A stretch of 64,000 bases of DNA from Oxytricha trifallax. Lineage: Eukaryota > Ciliophora > Spirotrichea > Sporadotrichida > Oxytrichidae. Shown piece after piece: positions 49,662 through 60,879 of this stretch; the first letter of the stretch is position 1, and every line of letters starts with the position of its first letter. The position numbers and the translations under genes are program-made. The notes under the pieces were generated by a model that saw nothing but the letters and a program-made list of their open reading frames with translations, was not told the DNA's origin and ran no database searches. The stretch covers positions 22,860 to 86,859 of the forward strand of contig ARYC01002752.1 in assembly GCA_000711775.1 (NCBI GenBank), written 5' to 3'.

Positions 49662-52600
49662 TCACTTTCTAGAAGTATCCATGTTTCTCTGCCCTCTAAT
49701 TCTTTCATTTAGCCATATCATATTCGCTATGATTTCTATCTGTGTCCTATTGTCTAAGTCAATTAGTCTGTGGTTCCTCACTATCTTGTTAAATCTTGTT
49801 AGGTCCCCAGCCAAATTCATTAAGTTGCATTCTTTCATATGGTTTGAGTTTAAAAATGTCTTGTGGACGTTGCAATAATGGCTCATTCCGTAGTTTGCTA
49901 TTTTTCTTCCTTAGCTTACAGCCATCATCGTATCCATCACATTCTTTGTTAGGAAAATTCTTTTTTTTTTAGAGTTTTTATTAGTTTTCCTGAATTTGGG
50001 TCTTCGCTTTCTTTTGTATTATGAATCTATCTAGATTTCCTTTAGCATTTTTCATATTCTTCTGAACAAGTTGTTCATAATATCTTTTGTTCCACTTTGT
50101 TTCATCAGTTTCTGTGTAAAATTTTGAGTATTTTGTTGTTGATATCTCTAGGTGTTTTGAAATCAATTCGTTTAAGTTAGGTCTCTATTTTGTCTATTTT
50201 TTCCAGCTTATATATTTCGTTGCTACCAGTGGTGTGTATTTGTAAATGATTAATGATATAATCTATGCCACTATTATGGTATCACAAATCGTTGGGTTGT
50301 TTGGTTTTGTGAGACTTTAGAACATCAAAGTTGTTCTTTTTATTTCCTCCCAAGTTTTCTTTAAAAAGGTTTCGTATCTAGACAGACATTCATGCCTAAG
50401 TATTTTATTTCTTGTACCTTTTTTATTCTCTCAATTTCATCTATTCCATAGAATTCTTTTGAGTCACAAGAATAACGTTTTTTTGGTGTTTAGCTTAAGA
50501 TTATGGGAGATTTCAATTTCTTTGAAACAATTTAATACCTTCTCTATATGGGTTTTGTTTTTAATGATAAATAAAATGTTATCTGCAAACGCCAATAGCT
50601 TCTCTTATTTTATTAGTGAGCGAAGCTCCTGTTGTGAGTATATTGCGTCTTGAAGGTATATGTTGAAAAACATCGGTGATAGTCTGCTCCCTTTAGCCAC
50701 TCCTTTTTTTTGCTTCTATCTCTCTATCCTCATATGTTATTTTATTATTTTTGTAAAGTTCTTCAATTAGATTTACGATTTAGTTATCTGAGCTTGTTTT
50801 ATTTCTTCCTCTTTGTATACTCATTAATTTGTCTTTCAAAACCGAGTCATACGCCTTTTGTAGATTTAATAAAAGGTAGGCCTCTTTGCTCTTGCTCTTC
50901 CGTCTTGATTCTTTAATGTGGTCAACACTCTGATAATATTGATGTGGGTACTCATACTTTCTTTATAACAATTTTAGTAGTTCCTCGTCCAAGTAGCTCG
51001 CTGTTCTATTCCTATATTGTATTTACTATAACCTTTTCTATGATCTTACTTAGGTGTGAGTTCACCACTATGGTCTGGTATTGCTGATTTCTGGATATTT
51101 GTTTCCTTTTTTTTGCTTAATAAGACCAGGCTTTTTTCACTCAAGTATTATGGAAACTTTCCAGCATTCATCCATTCAGTTATTTTATTACCTATTTTTT
51201 TTTTTAATTTTTCTGATTTCACAAGCATCTTTCTATCGAATCCATCTTGTCCAATAGCTTTGTTGATATAACATTCTCCTATGGATTTCTCAATTTCCTT
51301 TTCTTCGCAGAACCTCTGCGTTGTTTCATCTCTAGAAATTTCTGTAACTTGGCTTTTTGTCATTGGGGTTCCTATTAGTAGGCTTCTGTCATCTTTAAAT
51401 AGGTTGTTGTAGTAATCTATGATATACTTCACTGTTTCTTCCACTGGTTGAACTCTTTCCTGGTTGATTATCAACCCTTTAATTGGTTGGGCTTATTTTT
51501 GATTCTTTGTGAGTCTTTTACCAGATAGAAAAACCCTTTCAGATCCTTTCTATCCAAACAGTGTTCCATATTCCTTTTTGCTTCTTTCCATTGTAGTTTG
51601 GTGTCTTAATAGGTACAATATATTATGTCCTTGCTGTCTTTGAGTGCCTATTCTGGGGGTTACTGATACCAATTCCTTATTTTACTTTATTTTTCTAGTT
51701 TTTCTTCAAAGCATCTTCTCATTAGCCATCTAGATCTTATTCTTTCAATTCTCTCCCTTCTCCCTTCTTCAATGAATGTTTTCCAGCATTGCTTCCTAAT
51801 GTCCGATTTTCTTACACTCCTTTCCTTGTCCGCTATTTTCAAATCATAATCTTAATATTTAATTTTTAAGGTTGCCATAATTAGCTTATGTTCTGTTAGT
51901 CTTAATTAGTCCACTTCCCTTTTCATAGTTTCTACATTCTAAAAAGATTTGGTCGAGTTGGTTCCCTTTAGAATGAGTTCCTACTCCTTCAGGGATGGAT
52001 TCTTTTTGGCCTTCTTTTTTTAGCCGTTTACTTAGTTCTTTTAGATGGAAGTTGAACTCTCCCATCAGAATGATCCTCTCTGTTTGTTGAATTTCTATTT
52101 TATTGACTTTATCATATAAATCACCATGTTTTGTAGTTATTTGACCTCCTCATTCTAATATGGTGGGATGTATAGTAAAATGATGTGAATAGGGATTCCT
52201 CCTACATTCAGAATATTCCATGGCACGAATTGTCTTAAAGTCTTTGCTGTCTTCATTTGAGACCTTCCGCTGTTCATTGTTAATACTCCTCCGTTTCTAG
52301 CTATTAAAGTTTGAGTTATGTCTTAGCTATTTAACCCAATTATTCATTGCAGTCTTGTTTCTACAAACGCAATAAAGTCTGAATTTAATCCTATTTCAAT
52401 TTAGAGTTCCATCCTCTTACATTCTGTAAGCACAGTTTAAGTTCTATTTGTTCTGCAGGCAACTATCTCTTTTTACTGATCACATCATTTATTCTTTTTT
52501 TGCGTTAGTTTTCCGGAAATTTTTCTTTCCTTTTAACACATCCTTCAGCTTCCCTTTGTGGTTAGATAAAATGAAGTTGTCGGTAATTCTCCACCGTAAT

Positions 52601-52801
52601 CAATAAATTGATCAAGTGTTTGTAAATATTACAATTTCTATGAGCACTCGGGTTTTTATGATGATAGATTTATTGATTCTTCTTTGAATATTCAAAGTAT
52701 TCTTGAATGGATTTCTGGGTTTGTTGTTTTTTGTTGTATCCTTCTTCCATGTGTACTGGCAGCTTTCTTCTCCTGGCAGGTTGCTGGTCTTTCTCTTCCA
52801 T
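49662..52801 (-). mobile_element. Non-LTR retrotransposon (LINE) with endonuclease and reverse transcriptase
   Basis: Read on the minus strand with TAA/TAG as Gln, ATG at 52801 starts a basic N-terminal part (MEEKDQQPARRRKLP). An APE-type endonuclease follows, with QNVRGW near 52420, RNGGVL near 52290, YIPPY near 52155 and GEFNFHL near 52055. Reverse transcriptase follows: NKAIGQDGFDRKML near 51245, YDSVLKD near 50845 and the catalytic block AFADNILFI near 50585. Near the end is a Cys/His cluster, YCNVHKTFLNSNHMKEC (about 49830-49880), and TGA at 49662. Frameshifts near 51478, 51000 and 50690 show decay. The second Asp of the usual (F/Y)ADD is Asn. Trp is always TGG, so TGA is not a sense codon in it. 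Confidence 0.9.
51148..51474 (-). CDS. Reverse transcriptase N-terminal fragment of the LINE
   Basis: A 108-residue standard-code open stretch within the LINE. It covers the region before and at the start of the reverse-transcriptase domain, with the linker YYNNLFKDDRSLL and the motif NKAIGQDGFDRKMLVKSEKL (the N-x-A-x-G-x-D block of LINE polymerases). It ends near MNAGKFP, where the related LINE frame goes on through a TAA Gln into QYLSEKSLVLL. A frameshift near 51478 separates it from the preceding linker. Confidence 0.88.
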   Translation of the reverse strand: MIINQERVQPVEETVKYIIDYYNNLFKDDRSLLIGTPMTKSQVTEISRDETTQRFCEEKEIEKSIGECYINKAIGQDGFDRKMLVKSEKLKKKIGNKITEWMNAGKFP

Positions 52802-52849
52802 CTAAGTTCTCGTTTGCCGCCCTTTTAATTTCTAAAAAATTTTATTTTT

Positions 52850-53985
52850 AGATGCTTGTTATCTTAAATTATTATATTTGTTTAATTTAATAATAATATT
52901 AATATTAAAATAAAATTTCAAAAAAATTATTATTATAAAAATTTATTAAAAAAAACCAAGGTCTCATTAAAATGACTAAGCGCCTCTTTAATTAATACAA
53001 ATAAAATAAATCTGAATAAAGTTTTTAAATTCTGATCCTATGATTATATAAAACGATTTTTAATTAATAAATTAAAATTAGTAAAATTTTGCTGTTTTAT
53101 AGGCTCATAAAGGTAATTCAATGTTAAATTACTGCCATTATAAATATCTTTCAAGTATTGTGTTAAGTGGAAAGTAAAACTGGTATATAAACAGCATAAA
53201 CTCAGAGAGAAGTAGCATTTACAAGAATCCTTTTTACAATGATAATTCATAAGTTATCGAGAATTATTTTAATTTCAGATGAGTGGTAAATTTATAATGT
53301 TGATTTTTGGGATGAAAATGTTTAATGCAAGTCAATTCCAAAAATACTTATCAAATTAAGTGCATGATGAATATTAAGAGGCGTTAAATGAAGACAAAAA
53401 TGAGGAGATTGCATAAAATTATTGCTAAAACTAAAAAATTTAGAAGAAAATAAAATTTCTGTTTTATTAAATTATTAATAGATCAAACCATTTATTTATT
53501 ATATCTCGTTGATAATAGGTAAAATATCGATAAAAAACAAAAGAAATAGGTAAATTAGCATAAGTTTAAATGAAGTATAAGGATAAATAGTTACAGAGAT
53601 CATGATTTTGGAAAGCTTATTATACTAATTAGATTAAAATTATTATGAAATAAAAAATTAACCTATCTAATTAAATATTTATGAATTTTAATTATAATAG
53701 TAAATTGTTTCCTTAATAATGAAAACCTCTTTGAGTATGTTGCCACTTCGATTTGTATTCATTAACTAATTCTAAAAATCCTGTTAAAATACTTCTCATC
53801 ACAGTCACTACTTCAACTGCTCTCGTTTTCAATTAGGTATAATCCTAAGAATCGAAGATTAAAATATCACAGTTATTTCTTAAAATAAGATGAAAATGTA
53901 CCTAAAAAATGCTAAGGCATATATTAAACTATAAAAAGCGTGTTTTATCTTCAAAATAACAATACGCTCAACAAACAAACTTGAA
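52850..53985. other. AT-rich spacer upstream of the LINE
   Basis: No supportable gene. The short standard-code frame at 53044-53250 on the minus strand has no supporting feature. Confidence 0.35.
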
Positions 53986-54077
53986 TAACAATCCTCATGA
54001 TTAAAGTTATAAAGTAGCAGGTTTTATGAATGAGCTTCTCAAGTGACTAATCAACAATATCATCAAAAATAACGGAA

Positions 54078-54420
54078 AGTTAAAGAATAATTTGAGAATG
54101 GACTTAGAGAGTAGATTTTCATTCTTGATAGCAAGATAAGTACAAAAATGGAGTGCTATTTATGACTTTAGAAAATGACGAGAGATGAAAATGTGCAGAT
54201 CCAATTTCTTTAGTTCTCCTTGGCGAAGATCAAGTGCAAGAAGAAAAGAAAATCTAGGAAAATCAATAATGCGCCTTGCAGAAGAACCTACTCCCACAAA
54301 TCGAAATTCGGAGTGACTCCAGTAAAATATAGATACAGTCTCCGTTTCAAATGATCAACAATAGAATGAAATTAAAGTTTCAGATTGAACAGAGATACTA
54401 ATCTATTTTTATAAAGATCC
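54078..54420 (+). pseudogene. Unrecognised coding island with in-frame TGA codons
   Basis: This GC-richer patch reads on the plus strand from ATG 54101 as MDLESRFSFLIARQ and, after a TGA, as CRSNFFSSPWRRSSARRKEN and MRLAEEPTPTNRNSE. The same frame then crosses two more TGAs into Gln/Asp-rich sequence. The composition (Arg, Ser, Glu, Pro) is unlike random AT-rich translation. The TGAs mean either decay, wrong frame, or separate segments joined here by eye. No family is recognised. Confidence 0.3.
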
Positions 54421-55561
54421 ACACAATAAAATTCAGACATGTAGATAATAAAACATATGTATTTATTCTCGTGCAATGAAGCTTTAAATGATATTAAAAA
54501 TACATAATTTTGGTTAGAAAATAAGACAATCATTTAATAAAGAAATTAAAAGTAAACACTAATTTTGATTTATTAGTATAATAAAAACATGGCAGTTATA
54601 TTTTATGTTATTAATCTATATTTGAACTAATGCCAATTTACCTATTTCTTTTATTTCTTATCGATATTAAAGTAAAATTTCCAAATATTAACAAATTTGA
54701 TATATTAATGATGATAATCAAATTAGATTAAACATAAATTAAACCCCATTTTTATGAATTTATTTTTAAAATATAGCCAAGTTGGTTAACTTTATAAATA
54801 TCTTTATTAAACTCTTTAAGGTGAAAAAACATGAATAAATTTTCAAAATATTTTAATGAAATAAATTTTCAGAAAGTATCACGTATCTTATTATTTAAAT
54901 TTCATGCATTATCTTCTAATAAAAAGGGCGTTGCTGCTAATGAGTTAATATGATTAAAAATCTAAAAATAGAAAACTAAATAACTTTATAGTGCAATATT
55001 ATTGTTATGGAGCAAAAAATTAAAGTTCTTTATAGAAAAATAAGATTTATATCATTACTGAAATTATATTTAATTACTACTGTGTTTTTTATTTAAAATT
55101 TTAAAAACCCCATGTAAAATTATAATTTAAATCAATCATATAATTCTCTATATATATATTTTAAAGTTTCATTAATTTCATTAAAAAATAAAAAATTAGT
55201 AATCAAAGAAATAAGATTAAAATATTAATACGTTATTTTATAAGACTTTTTATTAACAGCAACATGTTCTTATTGAATTCCTAACCTGGCAAAATATAAA
55301 TTGTTGAAATGCTTTTGTTTTTAGTTTTTATTTTATAAAATATTTGTTTAACCTTTTAAAATTCAAAGAATATATTATAAGGAACAATTTGGCAACACAA
55401 TTAATTCATTACTTTTGTAAACTTGATTTATTTGTATTTTAGTTTAGAATAATATTCACTCTAAAATATTTATAAAATGATAAATAAATTATAATTTTTA
55501 ATTTAATATTTTATTCCTCTTTTTTTGTGATCTTTTTTAATCTAGCTGTTGTTTCATTTTA

Positions 55562-56256
55562 ATGTCAAATATGGATTATGATGAGGTTTGATTCAAAAAA
55601 ATTGAAAATTTTATTAATGAGAATTATAGATACTTCAATAAGAATTAAATTAAGGAAATTAAAAATTAATAGAAAGATAAATGGGTGCTATATATTGAAA
55701 GAATAATGAGAGATAAAGCTGAGATCTTTAATCAAATGAAGAAATGCAGAATTTTTACAGAAAAAGTAGAATGGAAAAGATTTCAATTTCATCATAATGA
55801 AAAATAACAGACAGATATAGGATATCAACTTTAGTGGATTCACTTCATTTAATAGTCATTGAAAGTCTGAATTTTTGTGCAATACTATGCAAGTAGCTCT
55901 TATTAAATGCCTTAAATTTTTATTGATACTTTGGATAGGCAAGAATCTCATCAATATCTTAAAATTCGAAAATTAAACCTCGAGTCTATATTAAGAGGCC
56001 AATGTTCTGAAAGTGTTAGAATTTGGTATATCAGCTTATTAACAATGAATTAGGCACATTTTAATATAAAAGAGTCAGTTTAAAATGCACAATTGAGCAT
56101 TCAATCTTAAACTTACAGTTAAAATCAATAAATTAATTATAATCAAAAGTAAATACTATTAACTTATTAAAGCAAATCTACTTTTTCATTAATACTACTA
56201 GGCACATACATTAAAAATTTAGCATTTTTCATTAATCAGAAGTGACTAGCAATAAG
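55562..56256 (+). pseudogene. Unrecognised gene candidate with two in-frame TGA codons
   Basis: ATG at 55562 (MSNMDYDEV) meets a TGA after nine codons. The same frame then runs about 90 codons through KWVLYIERIMRDKAEIFNQM and EKVEWKRFQFHHNEKQQ to TGA at 55868. It then continues without TGA for about 128 codons through FIDTLDRQESHQYLKIRK and SVRIWYIS to 56254. Trp is TGG four times, so TGA is probably not a normal sense codon here. A decayed gene, or a gene split into segments, fits best. No family is recognised. Confidence 0.4.
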
Positions 56257-57378
56257 CCAACTCAGTTTAAGATGTGCTTAGATAAAAGACAACTTATCCT
56301 AGATATTCAATAAATATACTTGAATCAATAACTCTTATAATAACGCAACGATATTAATAGTAAAAATTAATAATCATTTGTCATAAAGTAATTTTATAAT
56401 TGAGCCTATATTTTTATTAATCTAAGTTATGGATTAATAAATTTCAGCTTTTTATATTACATAACGCAGATATAAATATGTTCATATATGTTTATATCCT
56501 AATACACAAATGAATTTCGATGACCCAACTTTTATACCATTAATTATAGCCTCACCTCTCAATTACTTTTTCAATTGAATCTATAAAAAGTCTTCATTAA
56601 ATAATAAGTAAAAAAGAATATTCTTTTTAAAAAATTTTATAATACAAAAATACTATCTATCATAACAAATCGTTGAAATAAAAGAATCAATCATCTTTGC
56701 TTGTTTACTAACTTATTCGTTGCATTCGTAGTTTCATTCATCGTCATTCGTAATAGACAAATATTCTATCGAAATAATTATTAGTTATGTAATAAAATTT
56801 CACTAATTACTCTTAAAAAAATAGTAATTCAAAGTTATAGTCGATTAAAGCCGATGACGAGGAATAAGCTGAATCATTCATTTACTTAAAATATAAGTAA
56901 TTAAAAGAATTGAGATATTGAAAACAATGACTTTGATAGTAATATTTTATTACTAATGTATCTTAATTATAGAATATCACAACAGCTAGAAAATTAAGAG
57001 CTAAGTGAAAGAAAATCTAGTGATTAATGACTCTTAAATTGTTATAAATTTATTTAAATAAAAAATTTCAAGTAAGCTCAGTCAAGATGAAGAATCAATT
57101 TCGAAGGAGTTGTAGACTGAAAATGGTAAAAACTGAAAATAAATATAGGTGGACTAATAATTAATAAAACTTGGATATATGTTTTTATTTACTTGATAGA
57201 ATTAAATATATAGAAGAATATGAAAAATTGTGTTAATTAAAATTTAAAATACTTGCAAAGATTTTTATATATTAAATTACCTAAACCATAATTTAGAAAT
57301 TACTTACATGTCTTAAATTACGCATTTTACAACTATATTCACATTTAATTATTATAAATTTCACCATCTTCAATCTAA
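56257..57378. other. AT-rich spacer
   Basis: No gene or repeat could be supported. Confidence 0.4.
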
Positions 57379-57783
57379 TCAGCCATCTTGCTTCTTATTT
57401 CCTTCACTGATCACGGACTTGAGTTCTTAAAGCACACTCCCATCCCATTCATTTTATAGCCTAGAAGCATCACCTCGGCATATAAAGGTTGTGCAAATTC
57501 TCATTTCCTATAGATTTTAGATCTAAGCATTGATACTCTCAAGTATCTAATTTCGAATTCCTGGTATTTTAAAGGGTGGTAAGGGAATTCTTTAGGAGTG
57601 ATACACTTAGATAGGAGAGGTTACTTCTTATGTTCCTTATTCTTTCTTTGGTTCAATTGAATTCCATGTTTGGGCTTTACAGCCTAGCTTCATCCCTTCA
57701 TAGTTTTATGCATCATCATGTCTCATGTAGTGATCTCAATCGTTTGCTTCATGATAAGCAATATCATTATCTAAAATTGCCAT
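57379..57783 (-). CDS. Hydrophilic protein gene candidate, 134 codons
   Basis: ATG at 57783 has a good A-rich leader (AATAAATATG). The frame contains MAILDNDIAYHEAND, a TGA at 57736, then DHYMRHDDAQNYEG, WNSIEPKKEQGTQEV, NQILESINAQIQNLQEM and RLQNEWDGSVLQELKS before TGA at 57379. About 30% of codons start with G, the strongest coding periodicity among the unassigned islands. Gln is written CAA, TAA and TAG. The internal TGA may be a mutation, or translation may start at the Met of MRHDD just after it (about 118 residues). The region 460-540 bases into the frame is predicted coiled-coil-like. No family is recognised. Confidence 0.55.
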
Positions 57784-57833
57784 ATTTATTCTAACCTTCC
57801 ATAAATGGTTTTGCAAATGAATTAATTGAAAAA

Positions 57834-58800
57834 TCATTAAAGTGTGAATTTACAGAGCTACCACGTGATTCTCCATGCGAAAACGAAGAGAGATGGAATT
57901 TCCGACTCAGATATTAATCTCTTGATCAGGGATAAGCTAGAATCTTTGTTTTTGAGCTCAATCTTTGCCATTTATCTGTGTCCTTTTGCACATGTCTTGA
58001 TCACTACGATAAAAGAACATTTGACGATATTTCTGGTGCAAAATGCTATTCCTTATTGGCAAGGATGCCTTTCTCTAATACTAAAATAAAATGCTTTAAT
58101 ATTAAGAGATAATACCTTGGTGATTTCTTCAGAGCACAACCAGACTTTGATTGGTAATATTCTATTTTCTTGTGAGTCATCTACTGATTCCCAGGTAACC
58201 CAAGATTAATTCAAGCATTCACTGTCATCCTGATTATTGGCGTTTTATCCAACATGACACTTGTAAGCTTCCCTGTGAATACTTGATATCATGCTGATAA
58301 GCGTCTAATTCAAGTTGACTTGAAGCTGGATTATGCAGAAGAAGCCCAGCAGACTTTATTCTCTGTAAATTATTGAGCATTGCTATTACAACATAAACAA
58401 TAGGTCTTAAATGCCTTCATCAAACTGCTTCTTTACTCTCCAAGAAACTAAGACCAATCGAAACCTGTTAGTTACGACTTATTTCTGCGTATCAAAGACT
58501 TCCAATTATCCTAGATTTTGACAGTTTGGGGTTTATCATTATAGCTGCATCTTCATGTGCCAGTATTAGTTTTAAGTAGTTTTGCATTAATTTTGATTGA
58601 TTTGTCGTCACAATAATTACATAGCGACATTGTGCATCAAGCCAAGATACTCCAGAATACTGAACCATATTGGTACCAGCACCAAATCACAATCAGGCGG
58701 AGAATGCATTACAGAGACTTTTATGAGCTTCGAATTCTATGCAATATTTTGATTTGAGAGTAAAAGTCATCTGTGGTTCCATTAACACGAGCATGAATTA
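57834..58800 (-). other. GC-richer region, probably coding but frame uncertain
   Basis: About 38% GC, so unlike eliminated DNA. On the minus strand a 219-codon frame without TGA spans 57834-58493 (its better half contains NQSWVTWESVDDSQENRILP). A different frame upstream reads FGAGTNMVQYSGVSWLDAQC near 58650. Plus-strand frames from 57844 (standard start, 81 codons, extendable to about 58230) are also plausible. With only TGA as stop, length does not settle the strand. Probably several segments of one or two genes. No family is recognised. Confidence 0.35.
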
Positions 58801-60390
58801 ATAATTTAGAACGGATAAAATTTATTATAAAATTTAATTATTCATAAAATTACGTTGTACTACTTCTAAAATTTAATTAAAAGCTCATCAAATATATTAG
58901 TATTTATGATCAATCATTTAATTTATTATAGATACCCTAACAATAAAACATAATAAAAATTTTATTTGATTCTAAGTATAGTTTTGACAACCTCCTAATC
59001 TATAATGATTTTATTCTTTTATTATATTAATATTCATTTTTTTGAATTTTCTAAACTAATTGGAAATTTTATTTAAATAAAATTTTTCTATTACTTTTTA
59101 AGAAAGATGTTAAGTTGATTTCATTAAAACTTACAACTTTTTAAAAAGTAAAGCAATAAATTTTTATTGAAATATCAGTATTACATTCTTTATTATTAAT
59201 TCTAAATGACATGTAGATTGATAACGCGCATTTTCTATAGCTTTCTTGATTTTCTTTTTTTGTGAATGAAATTATATTTTTTGAATGAATAATCAAGATG
59301 AATTCAATAAAATTAAATGTCAGAATAACTACTTTAAATAATATATTCAAATTTTGTTTATAATTTCTATAAGAAACCTTAGACTTCTTATTTTTATTTA
59401 AATTTATTTGATATTAAGCTGTAAAATATTTCCTCGATTCAGCTTAATAATAATATATTTTTCGATTGCAATCAATAAAAGAATAAATACTAGTGAATAA
59501 AGTTATTGTTAATATTTTGAAAAATAAAGAATTAATAATAAGTAACTAATTAAAAACATTACTAATTTATTCATTAAATATAAATCAGATTTTGTTAGAT
59601 TCGAACCCATGTTTAAGAATTATTACACTGTCCCTATTACCAATTCAATCTTTGTTCATAATTACTGTTTAATTTACTTATATCTCTTTTAATATGTCTA
59701 TATCAAAATCTTGGGAGATTTAAAGTATAATTAATTATAATAGAGGAGATTCAGAATAATACTCAATAAATAGTGAAATCCTAAGAGGAAATCTATAAGA
59801 GAATTCATCAATTTAACAGCGAAAACCTCCAAATTTCTATAAATAATTTATGGTTAAAATAGAAGAAATCAGTTTTGTAAATAGTGAATGTGATAAATAC
59901 AATGATAAAGATAAACAGACAAATACTTACAATTAACAATTTAAATGAGGAGGAATTGCGATGAAAATACTTGAAACTGATAATATAAATATGAAATTTA
60001 ATTTATGTTTTTTTTAGATTTTAATTAATAATGATAAAAGCATTCAATATAAGATTATTTATCTCTTAATTTCTTAAACTATATACTAACCCATTCTTTT
60101 AAAAATTATTCTTTTTTTTTTACAAAATAAAAAGAATTTAAGCAGGTATTTTAATTCATTATTTACAAAAAATTTGATAAACTCCAAGAGTTAATTTTTG
60201 TCAATAATTGTGTATATAAGTTTAAGTTCTATTTTATATTTATATTATTATAAGCATTAAGTTACATTTTAATTTGCAGTAGTTGAACTTATTTATTAAA
60301 TATAAAAGTATTTTGAATAGATTAAGTTACTAACTATTAATATGAGATTTTATTGAAATTCATTCTAATAAACCTAATCATATTTTTTTA
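58801..60390. other. AT-rich spacer with a tRNA-like remnant
   Basis: Low-GC sequence. The only structured item is the tRNA-like B-box region at about 59.59-59.66 kb, listed separately. Confidence 0.4.
59588..59662 (-). ncRNA. tRNA-like remnant or tRNA-derived SINE head
   Basis: On the minus strand ATTGGTAATAGGGACAGTG is followed by ATGGGTTCGAATCTAAC. The latter matches the RNA polymerase III B box / T-loop (GGTTCGAATC). The D-arm GGTA is in place, but T-stem pairing is poor and no clean acceptor stem or anticodon loop can be drawn. It is therefore probably a decayed tRNA or a tRNA-derived repeat. Confidence 0.35.
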
Positions 60391-60819
60391 ATGAGACCAA
60401 ATACTCAGAGTAAATATGCTACCCCTGACAACAGGATGACCATGAATATTATTAACATACTCTCGCTTGAATTGATCAAACTTAATCTCATGGTGCTGCC
60501 AATCAACCAACAGGCCATACTGACACCAAAACCTCTTCAGACAAGGCTATCTTTGATCGCATACTTAACTGTCTCCTTGACAATATAATTGCTAAGAGAA
60601 AAACATTGAGGGATTAACACTCTCATTAAGACCATTTTCGCCACTGATGTTACTAGGCAGTACACAGACATAGTGGAGCTAAGAGTCGCAAAATAGACAT
60701 CGGCAATGACCTTTACTTTCACCAAATGCCTCAAGTACAAGAAGGTTCATTATGAAGAGACAAGGGATGAGACTGTGAAGATGTAGTTGCTGCGTTAATT
60801 TATGCAAGGTGTCATAGAT
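60391..60819 (+). pseudogene. Fragment resembling a 3',5'-cyclic nucleotide phosphodiesterase
   Basis: In a GC-rich island (about 43%), ATG 60391 opens a frame through QLLREKH, a TGA at 60607 and then TLIKTIFATDVTRQYTDIVE. That stretch matches the family pattern (I-L-A-T-D-x-S-R-H-F) of class I phosphodiesterases. It continues to YEETRDETVKM and RQFMQGVID, comparable with the FF-x-QGD-x-E block. The stretch between these blocks is shorter than in the family, and the ADISNP block is absent. Metal-binding His motifs are not in this piece. It may be one MDS of a split gene, or a pseudogene because of the TGA. Another frame looks protein-like but has five TGAs. Confidence 0.5.
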
Positions 60820-60879
60820 TAGAGGTGAAAGCCCTCCAAAAAGGGCAATCCAAAGCCACAACAGCTTTGAAATCAATTA

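Noticed and set aside
57834-58800. Nuclear copy of mitochondrial DNA or a homing endonuclease
   Set aside because: Raised by TGA codons and the absence of TAA/TAG in part of one frame, but no conserved endonuclease or mitochondrial motif is present, and TAA appears later in the same frame.
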